Shown here: piece by piece, positions 1-11,374 of the stretch
Layout of the letters: each line of letters begins with the position of its first letter
Numbering within the stretch: the stretch's first letter is position 1
Source: Nymphaea colorata
Taxonomy: Eukaryota; Streptophyta; Magnoliopsida; Nymphaeales; Nymphaeaceae
Reading direction: 5' to 3'
Assembly (NCBI RefSeq): GCF_008831285.2
Contig: NC_045151.1
Span: 4,461,544-4,525,543 of the forward strand
DNA length: 64,000 nt
The notes under the pieces: model-generated
Database searches by the model: none
Told to the model about the DNA's origin: nothing
The model's input: the letters and a program-made list of their open reading frames with translations, nothing else
Made by a program: the position numbers and the translations under genes

Positions 1-1002
1 CTAGAACTTGAACCCGCTTTTGTTGGACCATTTGTCCTCTTCACAGATGCTTCAAGCGATACATGGGCGGCAGTTCTCCTAAAGAAAGAAGGCAACAGTG
101 AAAAGTTATGTTTCTATACCAGCGGGCAGTTTAAATCAAATGAAATTAATTATTGGCCTACAGAGAAAGAAATTCTGGCAGCAATCCGAGGGTTGGAAAA
201 GTTTCACCCTTACTTAATTGGTGAGAAATTTATACTGAGAACAGATTCTCAGAATCAGTCAGTACTGCTCAAAAGAAAAATTACGAGCAGTCCAAAGCTT
301 CAAAGGTTTGCATGGTGGCAATTTTTACTGTCTCAGTATAATTTTACAATAGATATGGTAAAAGGAGCACATCATTCACTACCAGACGCCCTCACTCGAG
401 AATGTAAAATGATGAGATCCACGGGTCGACAATGGGAAGATTGGCACGTAGACACTCCAGAACAAAGATGGAAGGTCTGCCAAAAGGTCCGAAAACTCTA
501 TCCAAAATTTGCTGATGCCGCAGAAGGCCGCTATCCAAATTTGGATTTCTACTATACAGCAGCAGGAAGGATCACCTGCATCGTCAACAATCTTAAATGG
601 ACCTCACTTGAACCAGAACTGTTACTCTGGGCCATTGACAAAGTCGTGCTTCATAATCTGATCCTTCACAGACGACAACTATTTGCTAACAATGTGTCTA
701 GGGATTTTTTTAATTTTATTGCAGGTACTAAGTGGGAAGAAGCCTTATGCCGAAAGCTGCAGAGAATCAACTTTGTTGATTACCCTGAAGTCGCTATCTT
801 CCAAGACGAAGAGCTCATTTACAAGAACGTCCCAAAAACTAAAGAATTTGAAGCGAGTTGCACAACCCTTGAACAAATCACGAAGGAAATGCACAAATGC
901 CAAAACTGTCGTGTCCAAACAAAAGGTTTTTGTCTTCATCACGAATGGGCAGTAAGACGAATACTGGAATCTGAGGCAGAAAGCAGCGAGACAAAAGAAT
1001 GA
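1..1002 (+). CDS. Endogenous caulimovirid polyprotein, C-terminal part (RNase H and tail), truncated by window start
   Basis: The frame is open from base 1 to the stop at 1000-1002, so the true start lies upstream of the window. The first ~125 codons form a reverse-transcriptase-linked RNase H, which degrades the RNA strand of the RNA/DNA hybrid during viral replication. The catalytic set is visible: Asp in FTDASSD (codon 16), Glu in PTEKEILA, Asp in LRTDSQN and Asp in LPDALT. The wording around the second and third motifs (YTSGQF, NYWPTEKE, KFHPYL) is the pararetrovirus type rather than the Ty3/gypsy type. About 200 further residues follow, ending in a Cys/His-containing tail (KCQNCRVQTKGFCLHH) that I do not recognise. 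The next ORF is separated by a 590-bp leader, as in a circular caulimovirid genome. No stop or frameshift occurs here, so the copy is either young or preserved by chance. Genus is not determined; a florendovirus- or petuvirus-like virus is plausible. Confidence 0.8.
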   Translation, partial: LELEPAFVGPFVLFTDASSDTWAAVLLKKEGNSEKLCFYTSGQFKSNEINYWPTEKEILAAIRGLEKFHPYLIGEKFILRTDSQNQSVLLKRKITSSPKLQRFAWWQFLLSQYNFTIDMVKGAHHSLPDALTRECKMMRSTGRQWEDWHVDTPEQRWKVCQKVRKLYPKFADAAEGRYPNLDFYYTAAGRITCIVNNLKWTSLEPELLLWAIDKVVLHNLILHRRQLFANNVSRDFFNFIAGTKWEEALCRKLQRINFVDYPEVAIFQDEELIYKNVPKTKEFEASCTTLEQITKEMHKCQNCRVQTKGFCLHHEWAVRRILESEAESSETKE

Positions 1003-1590
1003 CGACAAAATCCGACACGAATATATTCGGAGCAAAAGCATTTGCCAGAGTCCTCTGTCGTCTTCTAATCAGTGCACCGAAAGCAGATGTCCTTGTGCTG
1101 AGTCATTTTTGTTTTTTTTAATCATTGTAGTGACAAATCTTGTAAAGCTTATCTCGTCACTGTTTTCTTTTTTAAAGTAGACTAGTGCGTCCTACTTTTT
1201 GGCTGGCGAGATTATTCGCTGAATTATTGTACCATCGCTCGATGTGTATATATTGGTACCACCGAGCCCCTTACGAGGCATCAGTCTTTTGAGCATCTTC
1301 TTGCCTTGTGCAAACTTCAGTTTTTCCCTTTGCTGTAAGCAGAGAGAGACGCTAAGTCTTGAGTGAGTGTTCGCCTTTGCAACATTGGGTTTCATTATCC
1401 TTTGGCAATCCTTCAGTGGTATTGTGCAACCGCGGCTCCTCTTCCTGTTAACCCAAACGTCCTGGTTGTTTCCCTTTCTTATTTTCGTCTCTACCACCGA
1501 TCCCCCTTCACCCTTAAACGTCCTGGTTGTTTTCCCTTTCTAATTTTCGTCTCCACCACCGATCCCCCTTCACCTGTTGAAGTTGCGCAG
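1003..1590 (+). promoter_or_regulatory. Caulimovirid intergenic region and leader
   Basis: This 588-bp stretch without a long ORF lies between the end of the viral polyprotein and the next viral ATG at 1591. This is where caulimovirids place the pregenomic RNA promoter and leader. A TATA-like TATATATT lies at 1246-1253. The downstream part is pyrimidine-rich and contains a 61-bp tandem duplication. I did not find the tRNA-Met primer site expected in most caulimovirids. Promoter function is inferred from position and is not shown. Confidence 0.4.
1455..1576 (+). repeat. Two tandem copies of a 61-bp unit in the viral leader
   Basis: The sequence beginning AAACGTCCTGG at 1455 recurs at 1516 with only a few mismatches. 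Both copies end in CCACCGATCCCCCTTCACC. The spacing is 61 bp. This is a simple direct duplication just upstream of the ATG at 1591. Confidence 0.85.
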
Positions 1591-2125
1591 ATGTCTGAAA
1601 GTTCACCTTATGCCCCGTGGTGCAAACGCAAAGTTTTGATTGCCTTGAACAAAGCTATGCTTCCCTCATGGGATGATGCTACCATCCTCGAAGAATGGCG
1701 AGGACCATCTTGCAGTATCCAAGATATCACGGGTTGGGGAGGTTATTTCATGTCTTTGATGGAAAAGGAAAAACAGTTCTTCGGCCTCAAACATATTGTG
1801 CGGGACCCAAATGAGGATAATATGTTTGTCCCCATATTCTGGTCACAGAAAAAGTCGCAAAGGCTCTGCTAGACAAAGGTACAATTCCAATTAATTTTTG
1901 GGATTTTACACCTAAAAATAGCCTCAAAAACTCTGAGATCAAACAGATTAAGAAGATGTCCTTATCTGACATTTCCGTAATCATCCCAGTTCAAATAGCT
2001 GCGGATAAAAACGGTAAATGAAAAAAAGGACAAGCTTTCATAGACACTGGTGCCAACATGAATTTTTGCAAAAAGGAGATAATTAGCAATTGGCTATATT
2101 ATCCAGAAGGAACCAGAGTCAAAAA
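1591..2125 (+). pseudogene. Caulimovirid ORF with aspartic-protease motif, frameshifted and truncated
   Basis: An ATG at 1591 (MSESSPYAPW) opens a frame that runs to a stop at 1870-1872. From about 1840 the apparent coding signal moves to another frame, indicating one frameshift. That second frame carries an in-frame TGA at 2019-2021, shortly before the retropepsin active-site motif FIDTGANMN (Asp codon 2043-2045). Homology is lost at about 2125, where satellite sequence begins, so the reverse transcriptase is missing here. A retropepsin would process the viral polyprotein. The protease lies only ~450 bp after the first ATG, leaving no room for movement and coat proteins. Either these were deleted or this is a genome component that lacks them. 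The coding signal through the region looks continuous, and I cannot decide between the two. The copy is inactive. Confidence 0.65.
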
Positions 2126-5100
2126 TATGAACTTGTGTTTTCATTCATTTAAATCGTTCATTACACATGTAATAACAAGTGAAACACATTAGATTAAATA
2201 TAGGGGAGCAAATTAACGACTTGAATCTTATTCATTCTCATACAAACTTGTCATTTTGATCAAATAAATCATTCAAAATGGATGTACTAACAAGTTAAAA
2301 ACGATCAATTAAATATGTGTGATCAAATGAATCGCTTAAATCTCACTCATGTTTATACGAACACCTTATTTCAATCGCTTATATCGCATACTATAGATGT
2401 AACGACAAGTTTATTTCTTTCGATTAAGTACTAAGGATGAAACTAATGCACAGATTCCATTTTTAACTATATAAACTGATGATTTCAATCGTACTTTATA
2501 AAAGTAATAAACAGTGGTTAACTATAAGGGATCAACTGAACCACAAACTAATGCGTAAATGTACTTAAACATGCATGTTGAATGATTTAGTGGAATGAAA
2601 TCACAAGCTTGTATGAACATAAATGACACTTAAGTTATTTACTTGCTGTATTTCAGTTAATATAACGTGTTTTGCTTGTTATTACATCTATAATGAATGG
2701 TTTAAATGGTTCAAACTAAAAGTTTGTATGAAAAAATGAGATTCACGTCATTCGTTTGATCGCTTATCATTAGCTTAATGCGTTTCATTTGTTATTACAT
2801 GTACAATGATTGATTTTGTTGATTGAAATCACAAGTTCAAATGGATGCAAATGGGATCTACGCATTAGTTTGATCTCTTGTAGTCAATCTAATGAGTTGA
2901 ACTTGTAGTTACATCAATAGTAAGGATCTAATAAATTGAAATCACAAGTTTGTATCAATACGAGTGGGATTTAAGCGATTCATCTGAGCACACATATTTC
3001 ATTGAATGTGATTAACTTGTTGCTACAACCACGTTGAATGTTTTAGTGGATTTAAATGACAAGTTTGCATGAAAATAAACGAAATTCAAGTTGTTCATTT
3101 GCTCTTTTATAGTTAATCTAATGTGTTTCACTTGTTATTACATGTATAAGTAATGATTTAAATGATTCAAATCATCAATTCATATGGACACAAATCTGAT
3201 GTATACATTAGTTTGATGCTTGTAGTTAGTCCAATAAGTAGAACCTTTTGTTCGTTTCAATACGAGAACTCATTGAATTAAGTAAAAGGGGTCAAACAAA
3301 AGCATAGATCCCACTTGAATCCATATGAACTTGTGATTTCAATCATTTAAATCGTTCATTATACATGTAATAACAAGTGAAACACATTTGATTAAATATA
3401 GGGGAGCAAATTAACGACTTGAATCTTATTCATTCTCATACAAACTTTTGATTTCGATCAAATAAATCATTCAAAATGGATTTACTAACAAGTTAAAAAC
3501 ATTCAATTAAATATGTGTGATCAAATGAATCGCTTAAATCCCACTCGTGTTTATACGAACAACTGATTTCAATCGCTTATATCGCGTACTATAGATGTAA
3601 CGACAAGTTTATTCTTTCGATTAAGTACTAGGGTTGAAACTAATGCATGGATTCCATTTTTAACTATATGAACTGGTGATTTCAATCGTTCTTTATAGAA
3701 GTAATAAACAGTGGTTAACTATAAGGGATCAATTGAATGACTTGAATCACAAACTAATGCGTAAATGTGCTTAAACAAGCATGTTGAATGATTTAGTGGA
3801 ATAAAATCACAAGCTTGTATGAACATAAATGACATTTAAGTTATTTACCTGCTGTATTTCAGTTAATATAACATGTTTCGCTTGTTATTACATCTATAAT
3901 GAATGGTTTAAATAGTTCAAACTAAAAGTTTGTATGAAAAAATGAAATTCATGTCATTCGTTTGATCGCTTATCATTAGCCTAATGCGCTTCACTTGTTA
4001 TTACATGTACAATGATTGATTTTGTTGATTGAAATCACAAGTTCAAATGGATGCAAATGGGATCTACGCATTAGTTTGATCTCTTGTAGTCAATATAATG
4101 AGTTGAACATGTAGTTACATCAATAGTAAGGATCTAATGAATTGAAATCACAAGTTTGTATCAATACGAGTGGGATTTAAGCGATTCATCTGAGCACACA
4201 TATTTCATTGAATGTGATTAACTTGTTGCTACATCCACGTTGAATGTTTTAGTGGATTTAAATCACAAGTTTGCATGAAAATAAACGAAATTCGAGTGGT
4301 TTATTTTCTCTTTTATAGTTAATCTAATGTGTTTCACTTGTTATTACATGTATAAGTATTGATTTAAATGATTGAAATCACCAATTCATATGGACACAAA
4401 TCTGATGTATACGTTAGTTTGATGCTTCTAGTTAGTCCAATAAGCAGAATGTTTTGTTCGTTTCAATACGAGAACTCCTTGAATTAAGTAAAAGGGGTCA
4501 AACAAAAGCATAGATCCCACTTGTATCCATATGAACTTGTGATTTCGATCATTTAAATCGTTCGTTACACATGTAATAACAAGTGAAACACATTAAATTA
4601 AATATAGGGGAGCAAATTAACGACTAGAATCTTATTCATTCTCGTAAAAACTTGTGATTTCGATCAAATAAATCATTCAAAATGGATGTATTAACAAGTT
4701 AAAAACATTCATTCAAATATGTGTGATCAAATGAATCGTTTAAATCACACTCTTGTTTATACGAACAACTGATTTCAATCGCTTATATCGTGTACTATAG
4801 ATGTAACGACAAGTTTATTTCCTTCGATTAAGTACTAGGGATGAAACTAATGCATAGATTTCATTTTTAACTATATGAACTGGTGATTTCAATCATTTAA
4901 ATCGTTCTTTATAGAAGTAATAAACAGTGAAACACATTAGGTTAACTATAAGGGATCAATTGAATGACTTGAATCACATACTAATGCGTGAATGTTCTTA
5001 AACATGCATGTTGAATGATTTAGTGATATGAAATCACAAGCTTGTATGTACATAAAAGGCATTTAAATTATTTACTTGCTGTATTTCAGATAATATAATG

Positions 5101-6110
5101 TGTTTTGCTTGTTTTTACATCTTTAACGAATGATTTAAATGTTTCAAACTAAAAGTTTGTATGAAAAAATGAGATTCAGGTCATTCGTTTGATCGCTTAT
5201 CATTAGCCTAATGCGTTTCACTTGTTATTACATGTACAATGATTGATTTTGTTGATTGAAATCACAAGTTCAAATGGATGCAAATGGGATCTACGCATTA
5301 GTTTGATCTCTTGTAGTCAATCCAATGAGTTGAACTTGTAGTTATATCAATAGTAAGGATCTAATGAATTGAAATCACAAGTTTGTATCAATACGAGTGG
5401 GATTTAAGCGATTCATCTGAGCACAGATATTTCATTGAATGTCATTAACTTGTTGCTACATCCACGTTGAATGATTTAGTGGATTTAAATCACAAGTTTG
5501 CATGAAAATGAACGAAGTTCAAGTGGTTCATTTGCTCTTTTATAGTTAATCTAATGTGTTTCACTTGTTATTACATGTATAAGTAGTGATTTAAATGATT
5601 GAAATCACCAATTCATATGGACAAAAATCTGATGTATACATTAGTTTGATGCTTGTAGTTAGTTCAATAGGTAGAACTTTTTGTTTCCTTGAATTAAGTA
5701 AAAGGGGTCGAACAAAAGCATAGATCCCACTTGTATCCATATGAACTTGTGATTTTAATAATTTAAATCGTTCATTACACATGTAATAACAAGTGAAACA
5801 CATTATATTAAATATAGGGGAGCAAATTAACGACTTGAATCATATTCATTCTCATACAAACTTGTGATTTCGATCAAATAAATCATTGAAAATGAATGTA
5901 CTAACTAGTTAAAAACATTCAATTAAATATGTGTGATCAAATGAATCGCCTAAATCCCACTCGTGTTTATACGAACAACTGATTTCAATCGCTTATATCG
6001 CGTACTATAGATGTAACGACAAGTTCCACTCGTGTTTGTACGAACAAGTGATTTCAATCCCTTATATCGCATACTATAGATGTAATGGCAAGTTGAATTC
6101 TTTCGCATAA
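2126..6110. repeat. Satellite array A: ~115-bp monomers in alternating orientation, ~1.2-kb higher-order unit
   Basis: The motif ATCACAAGTT recurs at about 2600, 2715 (diverged), 2828, 2941, 3056 and 3171, a spacing of 113-115 bp. Flanking this block, its reverse complement (AACTTGTGAT, diverged) recurs at about 2131, 2246, 2358 and 2473. So about four minus-oriented and six plus-oriented monomers alternate. The composite repeats with a period near 1.2 kb: equivalent points lie at 2153, 3351, 4557 and 5767. The plus block around 3119-3190 pairs in reverse with the minus block around 3322-3400, giving long imperfect palindromes. No gene is present; short ORFs here are repeat artefacts. Confidence 0.85.
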
Positions 6111-6158
6111 CTGCAAGGGATCAAACTAATGAATAGACCCCATTTTTAACTATATGAA

Positions 6159-6609
6159 ATAGCCATAGCAACATACTATATGTGAACTCCAGTGTATGCT
6201 TACAAGGATGATTCCAGGGTCCGATCCGTTCAATAGAAATAAGATGGCGATGGTTTACATTATGGAAGAAAACATGTATATGTGATAGTAGATATTCATA
6301 TATAAGGACTACCCATCTATCTTATTTCATTCCCCATCAACTTTTTATTATATAGATATAGATTCCACTTTACTTATATGGATTACGATATATAAGCTCT
6401 TCCCTTTTTCGTCTGTGACTTTATTGTATATGTGGATTGAATATAAAGTTAAGCCTGTGAATGCATATAGAGAAGATGAAGGAGGGAGGAATTGAAAGAG
6501 TGGGTTCGGAACATAGAAATAGAAGAACTAATATGGGTTTTCAAAGACTTGGATAGTGAATAAAAACGAGATATTGAAGTAGTTCTGATGATTCAGTAAT
6601 ATCAAATAT
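6159..6609 (+). repeat. Satellite-embedded insert, copy 1
   Basis: This segment interrupts a satellite monomer between ACTATATGAA and TTGTGATTTC. It begins ATAGCC and ends near AATATCAAATA. I see no terminal inverted repeats and no clear target-site duplication. Copy 1 shares variants with copy 3, for example GTATATGTGATAGTAGAT and AAGCCTGTGAATGC. It is not a recognised element. Confidence 0.8.
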
Positions 6610-7090
6610 TGTGATTTCAATCATTCAAATTGTTCTTCATCGAAGTAATAAATGGTGAAACACATTAGATTAACTATAAGGGATCAATTAAATTACTTGA
6701 ATCACATTCATTTTCATAAATACTTGTATTCAATTAAATATGCATGATTAAATGAATTACATAAATCCCACTCGTGTTAATACAAACGTGTGATTTGAAT
6801 ACCTTAGATTAAATATAGGGAAGCAAATTAACGACTTGGATCTTATTCATTCTCATACAAACTTGTGATTTCGATCCAATAAATCATTCAAAATGGATAT
6901 ATTAACAACTTAAGCACATTCAATTAAATATGTGTGATCACATGAATCACTTAAATTCCACACGTGTTTATACTAACGAGTGATTTCAATCCCTTCTATC
7001 GCGTACTATAGATGTAATGACGAGTTGAATTCTTTCGATTAACTACAAGGGATCAATATAAAGCATAGATCCCATTTTTAACTATATGAA

Positions 7091-7540
7091 ATAGCCGTAG
7101 CAACATATTATATGTGAACTCCGGTGTATGCTTAGAAGGATGATTCCATGGTCTGACCCGATTCGATAGAAATAAGATGGCGATGGTTTACATTATGGAA
7201 GAAAACATGCATATGTGAAAGTAGATATTCATATATATGGACTACCTATCTATATTATTTCATTCCCCATCAACTTTTTATTATATAGATATAGATTCCA
7301 CTTTATTTATAAGGATTACGATAAATAAGCTCTTCCCTTTTTCGTCTGTGACTTTATTGTATATGTGGATTGAATATGAAGTTAAGCCTATGAATGCATA
7401 TAGAGAAGATGAAGGAGGGAGGAATTGAAAGAGTGGGTTCGGAACCAAGAAATACAAGAACTAATATGGATTCAAAGACTTGGATAGTGAATAAAAACGA
7501 GATATTGAAGTAGTTATGATGATTCAGTAATATCAAATAT
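7091..7540 (+). repeat. Satellite-embedded insert, copy 2
   Basis: This is the same segment as at 6159. It carries the second variant type, with GCATATGTGAAAGTAGAT and AAGCCTATGAATGC, which is shared with copy 4. A 63-codon frame at 7237-7428 is open, but it is disrupted in copy 1 and I do not treat it as a gene. Confidence 0.8.
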
Positions 7541-8021
7541 TGTGATTTCAATCATTTAAATCGTTCTTTATAGAAGTAATAAATGGTGAAACACATTTGA
7601 TTAACTATAAGGGATCAATTGAATGACTTGAATCACATTCATTTTCATAAATACTTGTATTCAATTAAATATGCATGATTAAATGAATTTCTTAAATCCC
7701 ACTCGTGTTAACATAAACGTGTGATTTGAAAACCTTAGATTAAATATAAGGGAGCAAATTAGCGACTTGGATCTTATTCATTCTCATACAAACTAGTGAT
7801 TCCGATTCAATAAATCATTCAAAATGGATATATTAACAACTTAAGCACATTCAATTCAATATGTGTTATCAGATGAATCACTTAAACTCCACTCGTGTTT
7901 GTACGAACAAGTGATTTCAATCCCTTATATCGCATACTATAGATGTAATGACAAGTTGAATTCTTTCGATTAACTGGAAGGGATCAAACTAATGAATAGA
8001 TCTCATTTTTAACTATATGAA

Positions 8022-8496
8022 AAAGCCGTAGCAACATATTATACGTGAACTCTGTGTATGCTTAGAAGGATGATTCCAGGGTCCGATCTGATTCAATAGA
8101 AATAAGATGGCGCTGGTTTACATTATGGAAGAAAACATGTATATGTGATAGTAGATATTCATATATATATGGACTACCCATCTATATTATTTCAAGCCCC
8201 ATCAACTTTTTATTATATAGATATGGATTCCACTTTAATAGATATAGATTCCACTTTATTTATATGGATTACGATATATAAGCTCTTCCCTTTTTCGTCT
8301 GTGACTTTATTGTATATGTGGATTGAATATAAAGTTAAGCCTGTGAATGCATATAGAGAAGATGAAGGAGGGAGGAATTGAAAGAGTGGGTTCGGAACAT
8401 TGAAATAGAAGAACTAATATGGGTTTTCAAAGACTTGGATAGTGAATAAAAACGAGATATTGAAGTAGTTCTGATGATTCAGTAATATCAAATATT
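8022..8496 (+). repeat. Satellite-embedded insert, copy 3, with 24-bp internal duplication
   Basis: This is a type-1 variant like copy 1, but it carries an extra ~24 bp from duplication of ATAGATTCCACTTTA around 8218-8262. The same duplication is in copy 4 and absent from copies 1 and 2. Confidence 0.8.
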
Positions 8497-8976
8497 GTGA
8501 TTTCAATCATTCAACTTGTTCTTCATCGAAGTAATAAATGGTGAAACACATTATATTAACTATAAGGGATCAATTAAATTACTTGAATCACATTCATTTT
8601 CATAAATACTTGTATTCAATTAAATATGCATGATTAAATGAATTACATTAATCTCACTCGTGTTAATACAAACGTGTGATTTGAATACCTTAGATTAAAT
8701 ATAGGGGAGCAAATTAATGACTTGGATCTTATTCATTCTCATACAAACTTGTGATTTCGATCCAATAAATCATTCAAAATGTATATATTAACAACTTAAG
8801 CACATTCAATTAAATATGTGTGATCACATGAATCACTTAAATTCCACACGTGTTTATACTAACGAGTGATTTCAATCCCTTCTATCGCGTACTATACATG
8901 TAATGACGAGTTGAATTCTTTTGATTAACTGCAAGGGATCAAACTAAAGCATAGATACCATTTTTAACTATATGAA

Positions 8977-9450
8977 ATAGCCGTACCAACATATTATATG
9001 TGAACTCCGGTGTATGCTTAGAAGGATGATTCCATGGTCTGACCCGATTCGATAGAAATAAGATGGCGATGGTTTACATTATGGAAGAAAACATGCATAT
9101 GTGAAAGTAGATATTCATATATATATGGACTACCTATCTATATTATTTCATTCCCCATCAACTTTTTATTATATAGATATAGATTCCACTTTAATAGATA
9201 TAGATTCCACTTTATTTATCTGGATTACGATATATAAGCTCTTCCCTTTTTCGTCTGTGACTTTATTGTATATGTGGATTGAATATGAAGTTAAGCCTAT
9301 GAATGCATATAGAGAAGATGAAGGAGGGAGGAATTGAAAGAGAGGGTTCGAAACAAAGAAATAGAAGAACTAATATGGATTTTCAAAGACTTGGATAGTG
9401 AATAAAAACGAGATATTGAAGTAGTTCTGATGATTCAGTAATATCAAATA
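8977..9450 (+). repeat. Satellite-embedded insert, copy 4, with 24-bp internal duplication
   Basis: This is a type-2 variant like copy 2, but it shares the 24-bp duplication (around 9175-9220) with copy 3. It is the last insert-bearing unit before the array reverts to plain diverged monomers. Confidence 0.8.
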
Positions 9451-9840
9451 TTGTGATTTCAATCATTCAAATCGTTCTTTATAGAAGTAATAAATGGTGA
9501 AACACATTAGATTAACTATAAGGGATCAATTGAATGACTTGAATCACATTCGTTTTCATAAATACTTGTATTCAATTAAATATGCATGATTAAATGAATT
9601 ACTTAAATCCCACTCGTGTTAATTCGAACGTGGGATTTAAATACCTTAGATTAAATATAGGGGAGCAAATTAACGACTTGGATCTTATTCATTCTCATAC
9701 AAACTTGTGATTTCGATCCAATAAATCATTCAAAATGGATGTATTAACAGTATTAAGCACATTCAATTAAATATGTGTGATCAAATGAATCACTTAAATG
9801 CCACTCGTGTTTATACGAACTTGTGATTTCAATACCTTAG

Positions 9841-11374
9841 ATCGTTCACTATAGATATAACAACAAGCTCAACTCATTGGATTAACTATAGGAGATCAAA
9901 CTATTGCATAGATCTCATTTGTTTGTATCTATATGAACTTGTAAAACACAATAGATTAACTATAAGTGATCAAATGAATGAATTGAGTCACATTCCTTTC
10001 CAAAGTAACTTGTGATTTCAATCTACTAAATCATTCAATATGTAACAATAAGATTAAATGAATGATCGAAATTCCCCTAGTATTCATACGAGCATCTGAT
10101 TTAAATCCCTTAGATCTTTCTATGGATTAGTTTGACTCCTTGTAGTTAATATAATTAGTTGAACTTGTTGTTACATCTATGGTGGACAATTTAATGGATT
10201 GAAATCACAAGTTTGTTTCGATATTAGTGGAATTTGAGTGATTCATTTGATAAGCATATTTAATGTGCTTAACATGCAGTTATATCCATATTAAATTATT
10301 TAATGGATTGAAATAACAAGTTTTTATGAAAATGACTAAGATTCAAGTCATTCATTTGATTCCTTATGGTTAATATAAAGAGTTTCACTTGTTATTACAA
10401 CTTTAATGAATGATTTAAATTATTAAAATCATAAGTTTATATTGATATAAATGGGATCTATGCATTAGTGTGAACATTTCTAGATAATCAAATGAGTTGA
10501 ACTTATTGTTACATCTATAGTGAACGATTTAAGGGAATGTGTGACAAACTAGTTATAGTTATTCGGTTAGCTATAAGTATCAAATAACAAGTTCAACTCA
10601 TTGAATGAATAACTATAAGGGAGTAATTGAGCGGTTAAATATCAATGGCATTCAAACGAACTTATTACTTCAATAATTTAAATCGTTCGATATAAATAAC
10701 AATTTTAAATCTTTGAATTCGCTACAAAAGATCAAACGGATGTCTTAAATCCCATTTGTCGTTATGTAAATTAGTGATTTTAATCCCCTAAGCCATTCAA
10801 TATGAATGAAACAACAAGTTGATACCACTTGATTTACTACAAGGGAGCAAAAGTGAATGACTTAAATCACATTCATATTTATACGAACTTGTTGTTTCAA
10901 TCCCTTAAATCATTCAGTATAAAAGTAACAAGTTTAACTTACTTGTGATTTCAATTTCTTAAATCAATCAGCACAAATGCAATAAAATGTTAAACTATTA
11001 ACAATAAGTGGTCAAATGAAGGTTTGAAATTTCATTCGTAGTCTTACAAACTTGTGATTTCAATCCCTTAAATCATTAAATATAAATGTAACATGTTTAA
11101 CTCGTTGGATTAACTTCGAGTGATGAAATGAATGGTTTAAACAATCGTATTCATATGAACTTGTGATTTCACTCCACCCCTTAAATCAGGTAATATAGAT
11201 GTAACAAGAAGTTATACTCATTCGAGTAAATGAATGGCTAAATTTCATTGGCATTCAAACGAACTTATGATTTCAATCATTTAAATCGTTCGATATAGAA
11301 ATAACATGTTTAAAGGATGAAACTAATGCGTAAATATGCTTAACTTGTTGTTACATGCACGTTGAATGATTTAG
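9841..11374. repeat. Diverged satellite monomers, mixed orientation
   Basis: AACTTGTGATTTCAATC-type monomers continue to about 10130. Plus-type monomers (GAAATCACAAGTTT) occupy about 10140-10550, then minus-type monomers run to about 11310. The sequence is more diverged than arrays A and B and shows no regular higher-order period, as expected at the older edge of a satellite. No gene is seen. Confidence 0.75.

Larger units (their letters stand above)
6111..9840. repeat. Satellite array B: ~0.93-kb higher-order unit, four same-orientation monomers plus a ~450-bp insert
   Basis: Four consecutive units each combine ~480 bp of the same ~115-bp satellite, all in the AACTTGTGAT orientation, with an unrelated ~450-bp segment. 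Insert starts at 6159, 7091, 8022 and 8977 give periods of 932, 931 and 955 bp. Variants shared by units 1 and 3 versus units 2 and 4 show a two-unit (ABAB) structure. Array A has no such insert, so one satellite monomer gained the insert and the composite was then amplified. Confidence 0.85.

Noticed and set aside
7237-9337. Similar 63-78-codon frames at 7237, 8145 and 9101, apparently a conserved small protein
   Set aside because: They lie in the amplified satellite insert, so similarity follows from repeat copying. Copy 1 has a stop, and one difference is a 24-bp duplication. No domain is recognisable.
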